From Lumbricus terrestris (Eukaryota > Annelida > Clitellata > Crassiclitellata > Lumbricidae): DNA of 64,000 bases. Position 1 is the stretch's first letter. Each line of letters opens with the position of its first letter. The DNA lies in assembly GCA_949752735.1 (NCBI GenBank), contig OX457036.1:19664246-19728245 (forward strand), written 5' to 3'. The notes below the pieces were generated by a model. It ran no database searches, was not told the origin of the DNA, and saw nothing but the letters and a program-made list of their open reading frames with translations. Positions 11,201 through 26,200 of this stretch are shown one piece after another. The position numbers were made by a program, and so were the translations under genes.

Positions 11201-14200
11201 ATCATGTCCATATTATGCAAAATAAACAGACAAGTAACGGGTTATCAAACGATGGTTAAAATTAAAAAGCAATCTCAATCTCAGCCATCTCAAACATAAG
11301 CACATCTGTACTGAGAGCAAATAAAGCTGAAAACTATTTTAAAACACATTTGCCAAAACAGCTCCAAGAAACAGAACGTAACGACAGTTGGTCACCAGAG
11401 AAGGCCTAAAGCAGAGTTAATATAACTGCTCAAGGAGCATTCATAAGTTGACAATTTACACACATAAAGCACAGAAAAACATTCAGTTTACTATATGGAA
11501 TATGGAATGAGTACAGACACATCAGTCAACAGAAATCGAAAACACCAATGCCCCATTGCCCAAACATGCATTGAAATAGCCTGCAATAAGAACCACTTCA
11601 TGAAAACATGCAATACTCATTAGGTAACAATGAATAAAGTGATAGATATGGTACACAAAATCAGCAGAGGACAAAGGCAAAAAAGGTATTTCACATATGC
11701 ATAGAACCAATTACAGATACATATTACGGTATTACATAAGTAATGAAACAAATTCTTGAATAATCTGCATGCAAGCAAACCAAGCAACAAAACAATATGT
11801 CAAAAGCAAAAAACAAAGCAAATAAAAACAACCAAATTTAACTATTTCACACCACATGATCTTAGGGAGCTTTGTGTGCCAGTGCTTTCCATTCCAGGTC
11901 GCAGATTCCTTCACTCTGCCATGTAAGGTGACCTTGTTAAATTGTCCGTATGGCTCCAACTTCCACAGTGCTGCATAATAGTCTTTCTATGGTCGGTCCG
12001 TCTTTCTGGAATAAGTTCCCTAGCAATCTCGGTGAACTTCCTGGTCTTTCTTTGCCCTTTTTCCCGCAATCATTTGAAAACCATTCTCTTTGACTGTGTT
12101 TTGGTGCTGTCAGGCCAGGAGCACTTCTGAGGAGATTCCCTTAAAGTGGCACGATTAAGAAAGCAATTATGAAAGTCCACAAACAGAAAAGCCCGAACAC
12201 AAACACTTGCAAAAAATGCAGATATGTCCCGGATCTGTTAAAATGCCACCAAACGACTGTTAACTAGGTTTTGTTAGACTGCCACATGCCCCAACAGAAC
12301 ACTCCAGCCGAGACACATCCTAAGTTCTACACCGTCACCTGCTTCTCTCTTCTTGTCCTTTCCAGATGACGAACGACGAACAATCTTGAACGGAGACTTA
12401 GAGCGAGATTTCTCCGCTGCAATTGCATCGCCAATAGAAAACTTTAGGCCACACTTACATTCATTTACGTGAAAATCGCTTTTCGAATGCGGCCATAGAA
12501 AAGCACCACACGTCAGTTCTTTTGCAGTGACCATTTGATTACTTAAGCGCATAATGCACAACTCAAATCAACGTTTAAAATGATTCAGGAACTAAAGGGA
12601 AAATTATCCCAGGCAGGATTAAGCACAGTGGGTAAAATGGAAATAATTGAGAAACAGTTACATATGCTTTTCTTCCACCACTGACAAAATTAATATCTGG
12701 GTAACTCCATTAGTAAGGACTGCTCAGCCTGTTTTTCTTTAGTACACCAAATATTGTTTGATAGTTTCAAAAGACCTTAGTCTCACTGTGTTTATGCCAT
12801 TCAATTAACAATTGCTTCAGATTTTTTTGGGCAATTACTAACTTCTACTATCGTTATGCACTTACAACTCATCTTGCAATATATAAAAATTAGTTATAAC
12901 TAGTAACAAACAAGATATTGAAGATTCATGTATAAAATAGACTGGTTCATAAAACATAATTCTGTTGCATAATCAGCAACATAATCAAGTTGTACAAATA
13001 TGAAAAATTAGTGACGATGCCAATAAAATCAAACTAGATTACTGTGGCAAATTGATTTTATACAATGCTCAGCATGGCCAAGCAAGAAACTTTGATCTTA
13101 GAACAATGTAATGTAATTAGTAATCACGGTACAAGAACAGACTGCTAAATTTCTAAATGTATGGGAAGTGTATGAGAGCTGTCCTAGCTGCTGACTGAAT
13201 GCAATTAACTGCAACTGGAAACTGAACACAAAGAAGACGAAAACTAATGGATGGTATCGGAAACAAAGGAGGTTTTCTTAACAATTTAAAACAGAAGGAT
13301 AACGAAAGAAAATAGGAAATTGAAGCAATTTATAATAAAGGAAATACGTAATGATATATGACAAAATTAATCTGCGAACAAGGAAACATGGAGCACAGAA
13401 CAAAAAGCAAGCATGGAAAAGAATTATCATATGCACTCAATTAACGTAATGTAACTAGTAATTTCTGTAGCACCACTCACAGCTGTGGCCGTTCAGTAGC
13501 GCTCCAAGTGCAAGAACCACAATACAAGAAATAGGTTTTAAGAAGAGGGAGAGATGCAGAAATGAGAGTCCCATGCAGAGTGGAGAGAAGGGCATTCCAC
13601 AACAAGGACTCAATGATAGAGCAAAGGATAGAGCTTTCGAACATGTGCATCTGTTGCACATATTGAAAGCAAGCACTACAAGAAACGAACTCTAATCAAA
13701 GGCGCAGTCACTGATAGCTTGATCGAATTCTGAATGTTGCTTCATAATATTTATGCAGTGATGCTGAGAAGTCATCTGTTCAACAATTAAGTGCATACAT
13801 ATCCATACTGATTCACAAAAGCAGACCGGTAAGCGCAACAGGAAAGAAAAGGGAAAGCTCTTCTCTTCAATGTAGGATTCTGCCATATTCTTCCATAATT
13901 ATAATTGTACCAATCAACATAATAACATAGCAGTACTAATTGATCAATTTGATTGTATTCTCCATCAACTGATATGCATATTACATTGGGATTAACACTT
14001 TCCAATTCCATGAAATCCTAATAGCTTGATTCTTGTTGAAAGAAACAAACGGCAGTGCACTAGTTCACAGAAGCCGATATACTTACGTTTGCCTGACTGC
14101 GATTCAAGCGTCTGACCTCTCTTTGGTGTCTCCGACTCAGCTGTTTCTGCTTTGGCAGGTGGGGTCTCTGGTGTGGTTGGAGTTATTGGCTCCACTAATT

Positions 14201-17200
14201 ACACATCAAACGTCACATACAACGCTCACCAAATCATTTACGTTTTCACACAGACTACTACTCTACACTACAGGCAAATGTCAAAGTCAACGGATTGATA
14301 AAACCGATATATTATTGTTGAAATTAATAAAATTCTACGTCTAAAAAAATTCTGTTAATGCTATCTAAAACTATTTCTCCATGCCAAACAAACAAAGAAA
14401 CTTGCAAGAATATTAGAACACAAACAAGAAAAGAAATAACATTTCTGTTAATTCTGATACTTTCAACTTGTTAATGAAATCTAAAAAATTGCATGCAAGT
14501 TCACATAAAACGTGAGGCGATCTGTCAAAACCAGGCTCAAGTCGAATGAACGCATTACTGAGATAATTGCTAATTTCAGTTTTACTAGTTTTGATCTTCT
14601 TAAGGTTCACTGTACGGTCTACTCATTCGCCAAATGTTACATCCAAAGTCAGTCCAGAAATATTTAAATAATCTTATTTATGAACATTAGTTCTGTGACG
14701 TAAGCCCGATTTTGTCAGATTTTTACATCACAAATGCGCTTTCGAAAAGCACACGAAAGTCAACAAGTAGAAGTATCTAATAAACTTAATACTGAATTTT
14801 CTTGCAAGAAAATTAGAACACAAAACAATATTAATGAGTAACGAAACAACTATGTTATTAGGGTTATAAATAATCTACTGCTACATATATAACATAGCAC
14901 ATTACTATAAAAATCAGTTAGGAACATTGTTAGCTAGTAATCAGATATTAAAATGATTGAATTTTGCTAGATTCCGATTTGAAATAAATGCCGTCATCAT
15001 AATAGTTGTATTTAAAAAACCATTAAAAAGTAGAATGATTTGGAAATGCATAAGTGGTGGATGTTGCAACTCATAGAAAAAGGATAAATTGATAAGCAAA
15101 GATACTAGTTGCAGAGATACTAATAATTGCTAATGCAAGGTATAGATACGGATAGGTAATGTAACAGACAATGAATTGGATATTGTGGTACATGTGCACA
15201 GACATTGCAATGCAAACGGAAGGTTATTTGAAATGCAAGGCAACGGATAATGATATTGAAATTAAAAAGAAGTCAAAATTTGGCTCAGGCAACCATTGGA
15301 TGTTGCAATGCAGAGGATATGCAACCAAAACCAGCTGCAATGGACAACGTAATGCAAAGGCAATGCATGACAGAACATGACAAATATATTATTAGTCAAC
15401 GCTTGGAGCCTTTCAAAACACAACTGGAAGTTTTCATCAATTAGACTCTTAAAGAAAAGCTTTGCTGCCCGTAGCCACTTTGCAATTAAATACCACTTAA
15501 GAGGTCATCAATTGAGCTAAATGTACAATTTAATCAACATATCTGATTACTGCAAACAAAGCCATCCAAACAACCTTGTGATAAAAATGAAAGAAGAAAA
15601 TTGTAACCAATATCGATGTTGAAATATCATAAACATACTAAAAAATTGAATGTTTATCGCTAAAAGGAAAATACGTATACATTGCATTTCATGTATAAAA
15701 GTAACTGTATTTTTTAAAATAATTTTATGTTGTTTTCACTTCTCAAAACTTTAAATTGAATAAGTTCTGGATGTATATAAAGCCAAATTTATCCTGCATT
15801 CAAGGTCGTGCAGCTATAAAATACAGTTATTTTCGTACATAAATGTAAGACGATGTTCTAAAAAAGTCATACAATAAAGAGACAAAGATGGAAATCAACT
15901 GGCATTACCTTTTTCTGGTGGAGATGTCTCTACCACCTTTGCCTGCTGCTTCTGTGTAGCCGCATCTTCAGCCTTCACCACTTCTTCCTCTTCGCGGACA
16001 ACTGGTTTGACAGGAACTGCAGGAAGAACTGGAGTAGGCCTAGAAGCACAACAAACAAATAATAAACCACTTGAACAACTGGAGTAGGCCTAGAAGCACA
16101 ACAGACAAATAATAAACCACTTCCACAACCTCAAAAGGAACGTTTCACAAGGCAGTGTTAAGAAATATCTTGGAACGGACTGACTTCGACTGGACTACTT
16201 CGAAAGGACTAGTTCAGAGGACCACCTCTTAAGAAGAAATCTTAGAAGCACACAGGGCTAATTAACAGGGACTATAACTAACACTTTACAGACAACTACA
16301 GTGCATAAGAGGGTCCCTGCTGAACCACACCTAAAGGATAAAATAAAAGATGCACACTTTTGCACAGTAAAAGAATAATCTCTTGTGTTAGTTCCTAAGG
16401 TTCAAGTTCCTGGTTTTGATGTCTAAATTGCACTCTCATTTTCAGTAATCACTTAACAACACTATAACAAAATGAACTCATAGCCCAGACTTGCTGGTGC
16501 AAAATTTTACTTCTCAACTTCACATCCTACATCCAATGTTACATTGGTATCACTACGGAGTGGTAAAGATAAAAATAATTTCCCAATGACTGATTCATTG
16601 AACCTTTCAACTCAATTATCTTACAAACCCACGACCATGCCTAATGTAGCTGCTTAAAAAATGAAAATAACATGCAATTACCTTAGCTTAATTACTAGAC
16701 CATTCACCAACTTACCTTAATTAACTAGCAATCACCCTACATTAGTTTCGAGCAATGATAAAAAGGTTCGAGTATTTCAGAGAGACGTCTGTACTCCTGC
16801 ATTGAAGAAACGAATTCATTAAGAGGCTTACTCTGGTTCCGGCTTTGGTTCTGGAGGCAGATACTCTGCGATGTATTTCTCTGAATAGGTCTGCTTTCGT
16901 GGCGTCTCAGAGTCCGGATGCTGTTGTCTCTGTTCCTCCAGCTGCCGTTTCTTTAGAGCATTCAGTTCCAACTAAACACAGACACATCAACAGTTCCGTT
17001 TAAGCAGCATTTACGCAACCGAACATTAACCAATATATTTCAGAAAGATTTTTAAAAATAACATCAAAACACCAACAATAATCTGTGCGTTTAAGAAACA
17101 TTAACCAGCATTACAAATTCAATTGCTACTCTGCGCAGGTCTGTCAGTAATAAACGTCTCAATTTCCAGTCCTGTTATAGTAAAATGCAGTTCCCAGTGC

Positions 17201-20200
17201 CAATAGCTATACAATAAGTCCACTACGAGCACCTAGTGAATGCATATTTATAATATAAATTATGAAAAATATATCAAATAACATCACTAGATGATCAGCA
17301 GATATAACCACTAACAGTTGTCAAGTTCTCTAGTGCAGTGAAGCGTTCTTCCTGAGTAGATAGTGTCTTTTCGAAAGCTTCATGCTTCTTTATAAGAATT
17401 TCCAAAGCATCCAAAGTGCTCTGAAATGGCAAAACAGACAGACATCTAAGAAATTAGGCTCATAACATCTCATGTAATCTCATCATATAACTGCATAATG
17501 CATATTTTCTGATGATGATGACAATGATAATGAAATTAGGCTCATAACATCTCAAGTAATCTCATCATAACTGCATACTTTCTGACGATGATGACAACGA
17601 TAATGAAACCAACAAATTCTACTGCGTAATGGCACAGTACATGCTATTACAAGTTTTCTATATAACAAATATGACCTTTGGCTTGTTTTTCCATCCATTT
17701 CTCTCTACCCGCTTCTTACTTCTTCACTGACCACTGGCCAGATTACTCATTTCTTTATTTAATGTAAGCTATCGTCAAAATAGCATAAAAAAACTGAGGA
17801 ACTGATCAATGCACACTAGGAGTCTAGAAGTCAGGAGAAGGTCAAAGTAGTTGGGAGCACCTCTGAGTAGTTTCATTGAAGAGGTGTCATATAAATACCT
17901 GTATAACATGGACAATAAAATGGAAAAAGTAAATATGTCAAGCAAGACCAGAATTTTTCACAACCGCTTCAGCACTGGCATGCTTGAAGAAAGATTGTCA
18001 GCTGGATGTTTGCATGTATGTTTGCAAGTGTGTCTGTGTATGCTTACATCCACATCCACTGGTATTTAATTTGTTCTTGAAATGCAAATTATGTGAATCA
18101 AGTCCTACACATAGGCAATATTGCCGCCATTTGTCTCGAAGTAAACTCGACAATTTTTCATTAACCTATGAAGAGCACGTAATAAAATCACAAATGATCT
18201 GAATAATGGAGATGCAATGGTTCCAGAACGTACGCCGATGTCTTTGCTGTTGACCAACGGCTCGTGAGTTGAAAGCCAGGCTTCGGCAACAGTTGCATCT
18301 CGTGCAAACATGTATACCTCCAAAACTGAAAAGGACACAAGACAATGCTCTTAGCAAAGTTATTTCACTAAAGAAGTAAACACTTACAAGAAAGAGAACT
18401 GAAGTTAGATAATCAACAGTGCTAATAAGCACAACAATGCAATGAATGAATTAAACTACTTCTAAATAGCTTTGCATGTATTTGTATACAAACCTGCTAA
18501 TTTGCATATAAACCTTTTGTATTTGATATCATTCGTGTATGTACTCTTATATTCATACTGTAAGCAAATGTCCATGCAGCATGCAAGTCATATACATGAC
18601 AGCATACACGCATGAAACTGAGAAGCAACAGAATAGATTCACCCATTTAAAGGCGATGCTCATTCCAGGTACTACTGAATCTCAGAGTTCAACGAAAATC
18701 ACCAGGTCATTTATGCAGCAATCGTAGCAGTGTTTGTATGTCTGATATTTATGTAGGAACGATTTTCACCGATAGAGGCGCCAGCCGTGTTCGTGCGCAA
18801 CTGTTCTTAACATGGCTTGTACTTGCACTTGCTGTAGCGCCCCTTTAAGCTCACTACTCAGAGGCGCTCCCGATTACAGCGCGGACACTGCATCGGAGTT
18901 TCATGCTGAAGCGCTGTGCAATTGCGAGTACAGGACTTGCCCATGGTTCCTACGCGGCAATTTGAGGTGGATTCGAACCTGCAACCCTCCGGCTGCAAGG
19001 CAACGAACATACCCACTACACCACCGCGTGAAGTGGTGAATATGAACTGAAAGAGACAATCTGAAAGAAAGAATTCAAGTCCAAAAAACTTTGGACTCAC
19101 TCAGTTTCAGGTAATCCCAACGTTCCTCCCACTGCGTTCTCATGATTCCATGTTGGTCACCAAGCTGGTACAGTTTATCCCTCACCTGGAATTACAGTCA
19201 TGTGTTAGAATAACAGATATGCAATAAACGGAGAGCCAGATAACCAAAATAGTGAATTGGCATAAATTTACACAAAAGCAACTTCTAACATTGCTGCCAC
19301 ATCATAGTCTGTCATATGGTGATCCGAAATGTAAGCACAACTCAGGATTAGCAATTCTGTAGTTCACATTCACAATCAATAAAACCAGAATCATCCATTA
19401 CATTGTTCGTTGAGGACTGTTTATAATGATACAATTAAACGATAAGCTCAGATAATATACAACACTTTTTCTACCACTCCCTTGCACAACTAGCAGAACA
19501 CATTACTACCCTCTACTAAATGTGCACACATTAAAAAAAGCTACTGTACACTTTAGACACAGTTGCACAAGCATACATTCAAGCACTTAGTACCTCTTTC
19601 GACCGTTCGTGCCTGCGTGCCAAGAGTTCTCTTCCAAGGTTGACACAGATAGTGAAGTTCTCATCTCTCGAATCAATCTCTGCCTTCAGACCCTGATGGT
19701 TATTCATGAGCAGCTCAACTCCTGATACGTCTCTGTTGAAAGCAAGAAAATCTGTTAAATATGGCCAGAAATGACGACCGCACTTAGCAAGAACCTCACA
19801 TCTGTGCGTCACAAAAAATCTGAATAAAACTTGAGTGAGTGTGTGGCCTGAAGTTGCAAAAAATGAGAATTTTCTTCCAATTATTTACATTTTAATTCTA
19901 TTCTGAATATTGTACAACACACCTTCCACAATTCACCTGGTCACCTGGTGCCGTCAGCTCTTGGAGCTCTGGCGACATTCTTGATGTATCCTCTCCAGTG
20001 TCTCCTCTCTCTTGTTGCCTCTCTCAGCTCCTCTAGGCTAATGCCAGACTTTTCCTGTACCTCATCCTTCCACAATTAACACCTCAAAATACCCATAAAA
20101 ATATCCATCATAACGACTCAAGAAATGACTTCAAGCGCTACTGTCTGAAAGACTGAGCAAGAGAAAAAAGGCTGTTCTAAGATCTCACACAGCCAACTCT

Positions 20201-23200
20201 CTTCTTAACCCTTTAATGCCGGAGGGCATAGGATTTCCCATACCATTTATTACCATCTCGGCATTAAAGGGTTAAACAATGAAGGCTCAAGCGAAGCAAG
20301 CATTTCACAGATAAGGACTAAATTTCTCCACATCACAAAGACAAATCATATTTACAGTCCTATTCTTCCTACAATCCATTCTTAGGTTGATTCGGTAGAT
20401 GATCTGAACCGAACCTGGGTTTATCTGACGTCACCATCTGTCTGTTGATGTCGCTCATCCAGGTCAAAAGGTCACGCACCATAGCGAAGAAACGGTGCAC
20501 GTCGCCCGAGTCGGCGAGGTTCTTCTTGCGCTCTTCGAGTCTGAACTGCAGATTGCGCCAGGCATTGACGACATCCATCTCGTTCTGCTGTATCTCACGA
20601 GCCTTGTCACCTGAGTATGAGACTATTATCCTTGCTGCCTCCTCTTGTATCTGCTGAACCTGTGATTTCAAATGACAAGCTTTAGACTTTATCGCAAACA
20701 CAGATAGAAACTTGGACAATAACTTTGTACAATAACTTGTACAATAGCTTTTATAGGTTCTCAAAGCTCATGCAATCATATTATAGTGTGGTCAATAGGT
20801 TTCTATAAAAATTTCAGTACTAAAAAGCAGCATAAAGGATGTTACAAATGAATGGAAAAATCTTAAGCTATTATCATCACTATTCTAATTTTAGCATCTC
20901 CAAAGAAACATCATAATCAAGTCATAAACAGGTCAGTACCAGAAAACCAGTTTCTCCTGATAAGAAAGTCTACCTATGGTTAAAGGGAATAGCTATTCAT
21001 CTTTATATGAAGAACTGTAATCTCACACAAAGGAGGATGCTACTACTCTTCTTTGCATCACATCACGATGAAGAAATGGCATCTAATGACAAACAGTGTA
21101 AATAGCAAAGTCTTACCTGCAGTCCCAGATTCACAAGGTCATGCTCAAAGTTTGCCAGTCTCCTCTGAAGAGCTGCGATGGACTGGGCATCTTTACCGAT
21201 CGACTCATCGGGAATCACGAGCTGCTTGTCCTGAAAGAAACGCAGACCAAAAACACATCAACATCCTGAAAACTGTTCTCATTCATCAAGGTGTGGCTGG
21301 ATGGATGAATAAATAGATAGACTGAACACAGATCTATATGCTCTGAAGGAATCACGCTAATTATTCACTAAATCATTATCAGTCATTAAAAACTGTTTTA
21401 TGTGCAACTAACTCAGTGCACGGCTAAACCAACATCTAATCACTTCATAATGCTTTGAAACATTAAAACTCATTTTGTATAGAGCCCAAGCTCAAATTTT
21501 GTGAACCGTTCTGTTACTGTCACATGAAGAAAGTACAAAGCTATGGTAGAAAGACTGTTGAGAATGGCATGCGATAAGTGAACTATCGCCTAGGAACGGA
21601 ACCAGTGACTCTTCTGGGCATGGCAAGAACAATAGTCTGGCTGTCCTAAACTGCATTCATACTGCATTTCCTCTTGCATACAATGTCCAGTGCACTATAA
21701 TAGGTCATTCATTCGTTCATTCAAGAATCTACATAGAACCTCTTCCCAGAAGCCACTCATACCTGCTCCCGATTCCAGCACGGCCAATAAGAACAGTTTT
21801 CAATGTGTCAGAAAGTGACTTCTAAAGGGAACATGTGCAACCCAAGACAAAGGTCATTCCACAGAGCACGATAGTAGTCAGTAGATTACATAGACAACAT
21901 AATAAAAATCACTCACTCGAATTCTTTCCAGAACCTCGTGGCAATCGTTGAAGAACTTGAACAGTTCCCAGGACGCTCTCAGCGCCTCCTTGCGCGTCTG
22001 CATCAGCTCGAGTAGATCCGTCCAGATTTCGCTGATCATGTCTTTGTATTCGGCAATGGTTGGCGCCTCGCTGTGCCCGGCCTGTATTAGCTGATTGCAG
22101 ACCTCCGTAACCGCTTGAACTCGTTCTTTGCCGATGCTTTCCGTTTCGTTGGCGAATTCATCGAAACGATCACGCAGCATCTGCAAACAAATGACACATT
22201 CACAGCATATGGCAGAAAATGAGTTTAGCAATCTTTATTGGTGACAGACAATTCTTGTAAGTTGACTTAACACATTTCAAAGGTACTGCAATACAATTTA
22301 ATGATACAAAGATATGACTACAATAAATTGTCTTACTCTAGCAGCAATCGCGGAAATTAAACTATAATCAATAAATTGTCGTACTCTAGAAGCAATCACA
22401 GAAATTAATAGATTATTATCACAAATAATAATAATAATAATAACAATTTCTATGGTGCCGTAACATGGGCACCTCAACAACAAACATATGAATTCAATGC
22501 TGAAAGCAGTAATCTGCACCAATCATGTCCTTAAATTTGACCGCAAAGGTGAGCCTGATGTGAACGACTTACTGTGATGTGTTCAAAGTCCTGACCAAGT
22601 TCGTGAGAACCAGCAACGACTTCTCTCTCGTTGATCCACTGCTCGAGGTCTTGGTATTCACGGCGCAGCATGTACAGCTTCAGGAAGTCGTTGAGTCGCT
22701 TGCGTCGGTCGTTCGTCATGTCCTTCAGACATGCGTACAGCTTGTCGAGACCGCTCTGCTTCACGCCGATGGCATCGCTACATCAGACAAAGAAAATCAA
22801 TACGTCAACCGCCACACGCAATAATAGACAACTACTAAGATGTAAACACATTTTCTGGGAAGACCTACACTGTACAATGCCTGGCCTGTATAAACACGGA
22901 AGTATGTATAAGCAACTCTCATCTAGTCAATTTAAAATTTCTGCTGACACTTGTGTTGCTCTTTAACTCGCTGAGCACACTGACACCAAATTGTCCATAG
23001 GAAGATTGGAGGGCAAGGCAGATGAGCACCACTGGCAACACATTTCGAGTGGGAAGCTCAGGTGGCAAGGCAGAGAATGAGCCATAGGCTTCTTGGGCTG
23101 ATGCCAAGAAAACTGAAGCTTAATATCCATGATCCATACTATTATTCGTGCTCAGATTTTATCTGGAGGCTTTACTTTTTCTGCCCGTTGTCTTAAGACT

Positions 23201-26200
23201 TTTCTTTTTCCAGAAGATTTTTGCACTGGGAGCGCCTCTGATTAGGTTGTACTGTGAGAGGCGCTTTATAAATCCCATAATAGAATAGAATAGAATGATT
23301 GCTTCTAAAAATTAGACAATGAAATTCCTTGGTTTAATCTCCTATGCATATTTGGGCTGAAGGCAAAACGCTGCTAGGCACACCGCACATATCTTACAAA
23401 TTACGATGCTGTAAGAACCGCCAAATGTTGCAAATTTAACAATTCTGGAAGACCAGTTAGTCACCTGTCGGGATGTGTATCGTTGATGAATCTCTGACAT
23501 CTGTCGCCAAGGTGTCTGATTGTGTTGGCGTAATCATCCACCAGTGTCTCCGCATTGTCGTGCTTCTTCAGGAACCGGTTGGTGCTGAACTCGTCCTTGC
23601 CGTAATCGTCGTTCATCAAGTACAACTCCTGTTCACCCATCCACGACTCGGCTTCGGATGCATCAAAGAAGTACTGAAACAAAACAATCACAGAATTACT
23701 ACCACAATCCAGTAATCAAGAACATACTAAAATAAACCAATTTGTGAATTGCTAGAGGATTGCCAAAACACAGAACCGAGTAATCAAGAACGTACTAAAA
23801 CTAACCAATTAGACAATTACTACTACAATGCAGTAATCAAGAACATATTAAAATAAAACCAATCTGTGAATTGCTAGGGGGAACAATATTGCTAAAATAC
23901 ATTAACAAGAAGCATTAAAAACCAAATCAAAGAATAACAGAAATACTGAAACCAATCACAGAATTTCTAAAGTGCAGTATTAAAAAAAGAACTTTTAAGA
24001 CACAATACAATGATGGCATTGCCAAGAGGCATTCCACCTCAGAACCATGATCCTCTATTTACTTCGTCTGCAAGTAAACAGATCTTCACATCTTTACAAC
24101 ACGATAGCCTGTTCACCAAAGGTCAAACACTATTAATTAACAGCAGAATTTGATCTTGCCAACCTGTTTAGCTGCTTCCGACTGTTCCAGCATGTTCTTT
24201 CGTTTCTCAACCGCCGCAAGGAGTTCCTCCCACCCAGCATTCAACTCATCAATGCCCTTCTGGTAACTGTCTGCCTGCGGATGTCCATTCTCAATCAGCG
24301 ACAGACCCTCGTCGATGATTCGCTTCAAGTGTGTCTCGTGGTTGTCAATCTCGTTCTGCAGCGACCCGTTCTTCTTCTGTAGCATCTGAACGCTGAGCAG
24401 CGAATTCCCGTAATCGGTCGAAGTTGCCAGTCGCATCTTCTCCTTAATCCAAGACTTTTCGTCTTCGATGTCTTGCAAAAACTGGCGAGCCTTCTTCGCG
24501 TTATCCAGTGCTTCGCGTCTCTGCATTAAAGGTATCAGGATCTTCGCAAACCTGTTACACAAGCAATAAAAATTCACATCACTGTACACATTAAATCAAA
24601 TTACAATAATAATATTATATATTATTAAACAGGAACAAACTATCCTAAGTAAAATCTATTCAGTTACAGCAATAATCCATCCATCCACCCCTCCATCCAT
24701 TGATCCACCCATCCATCCTTCCCATCTATCAAACAAGCCATCTATCTATCAATCTATCTATAGATCTATCTATGTTTACATCTCACCCACCCTCTTTATC
24801 TTTGTATACAGTGTGATCTCAGTATGAAAAAACTGATAAATGATGCCGCACGGCGTACTTACGTTTCCAATCAGAAACTTTGCATTGTGCCTCTGCACAC
24901 CAACACAACCAGTACAGAATAGCAGAACAATTCTTAACATACCGTTCTTCGACAATCTGTTTCTTAGCTCTGATCTTCTCCTCCTTCTCTGGCTCAAGTT
25001 CCTGCAGAACACCTGTCTGGGTTTCCAGCTCCAGAACCTGGTGCTGCTTTATCTTCAGCTGACTCTCCAAGATCTACAACGCAGACACAACAGGAACAAG
25101 CATTTTACCAAATATTTGTGACTTGTAAATGTAGATTCGTGCTGTTCCTCTTTAACCCTTTAACGACCAGGAAAAATTTTATCACCTAGGGCCCGACGAC
25201 CAGCGATTTTGGCGTATATCAGCTATACAGTAGACAATATTGTACATGTGTTATCTCAGTCAATTCTTGACCCTTATGCATAATGTAAATATCGTTCTTT
25301 AGCATTTTATATCCTCTCCTCATCCATCCGTCCAGAATTGGACAAAAAAGTTGTAGGGGTACTCAAAGCTGCCCCCAAATGTACCCCACCCCAATTTTTT
25401 AAATTTTCTATGTTCAAGGCCAAATATAAAAATATTGTGCAATATATAGGATACTTGCCCTATGGGACTTCGACCAAATCTAAATTCCGGGAATATAACC
25501 TTCTCAATGTTTATCAAATTAGGCATGTGCAGATAGGCGAGTTCATGTTTAAATATTTTCATGGTTTATTACCCTCGGTGTTTAATAATTTTTTCCTCTC
25601 TACTACTGAGGTACATTCTTATCATACCAGACAGGCCAACTCTTACCATCTGCCTTACGCCCACACCAATATCCGTCGCTTCTCTGTTAAATACAGTGGG
25701 GCTCAAACATGGAATGAAATTACGCTTCCCATCAGACTACAACCTAGTCTTAGTCTCTTTAAGCTAAGATTGAGAGCCCTGATACTTGACAAATGCCAAT
25801 AAATTATCTTAACACACCTTGGGTATTCATTGTTGCTAGCCACTTAGTCGTTAAATAGTTTATCTATTAAATTACCTCCCTTCACTCTTTCTGAATTAAT
25901 TTGGTGAAGACTTAGGTTATATCCAATTTCAACCTATTGTGCAATATCCCGACCATTCAGTAAATTTTCGGCCTAAACATTTTTTCTTCGAGGCCCTATG
26001 ACCTTCGAATGTGTAACCGTGCTATTAGTTAAGGTGTTTGATGTTTAGTTAAGGTTTTTCAGAACATTTTCTTTTTTCAATGTTGTTTGTCTCGTTATAT
26101 ATCATATTGAGACCATTTTATAGCAACCTAATGGCCATCTTCATCATGGTACTTCCGCCCAGGGGGCCCACCTAGCAGGGTTGCAAGACCCCTTCCGAGT

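Noticed and set aside
11732..11959. Minus-strand frame [20 protein letters not shown] as an extra beta-spectrin exon before the PH domain
   Set aside because: It is the antisense of a decayed plus-strand LINE end and is not needed: exons 41-42-43 already join in phase.
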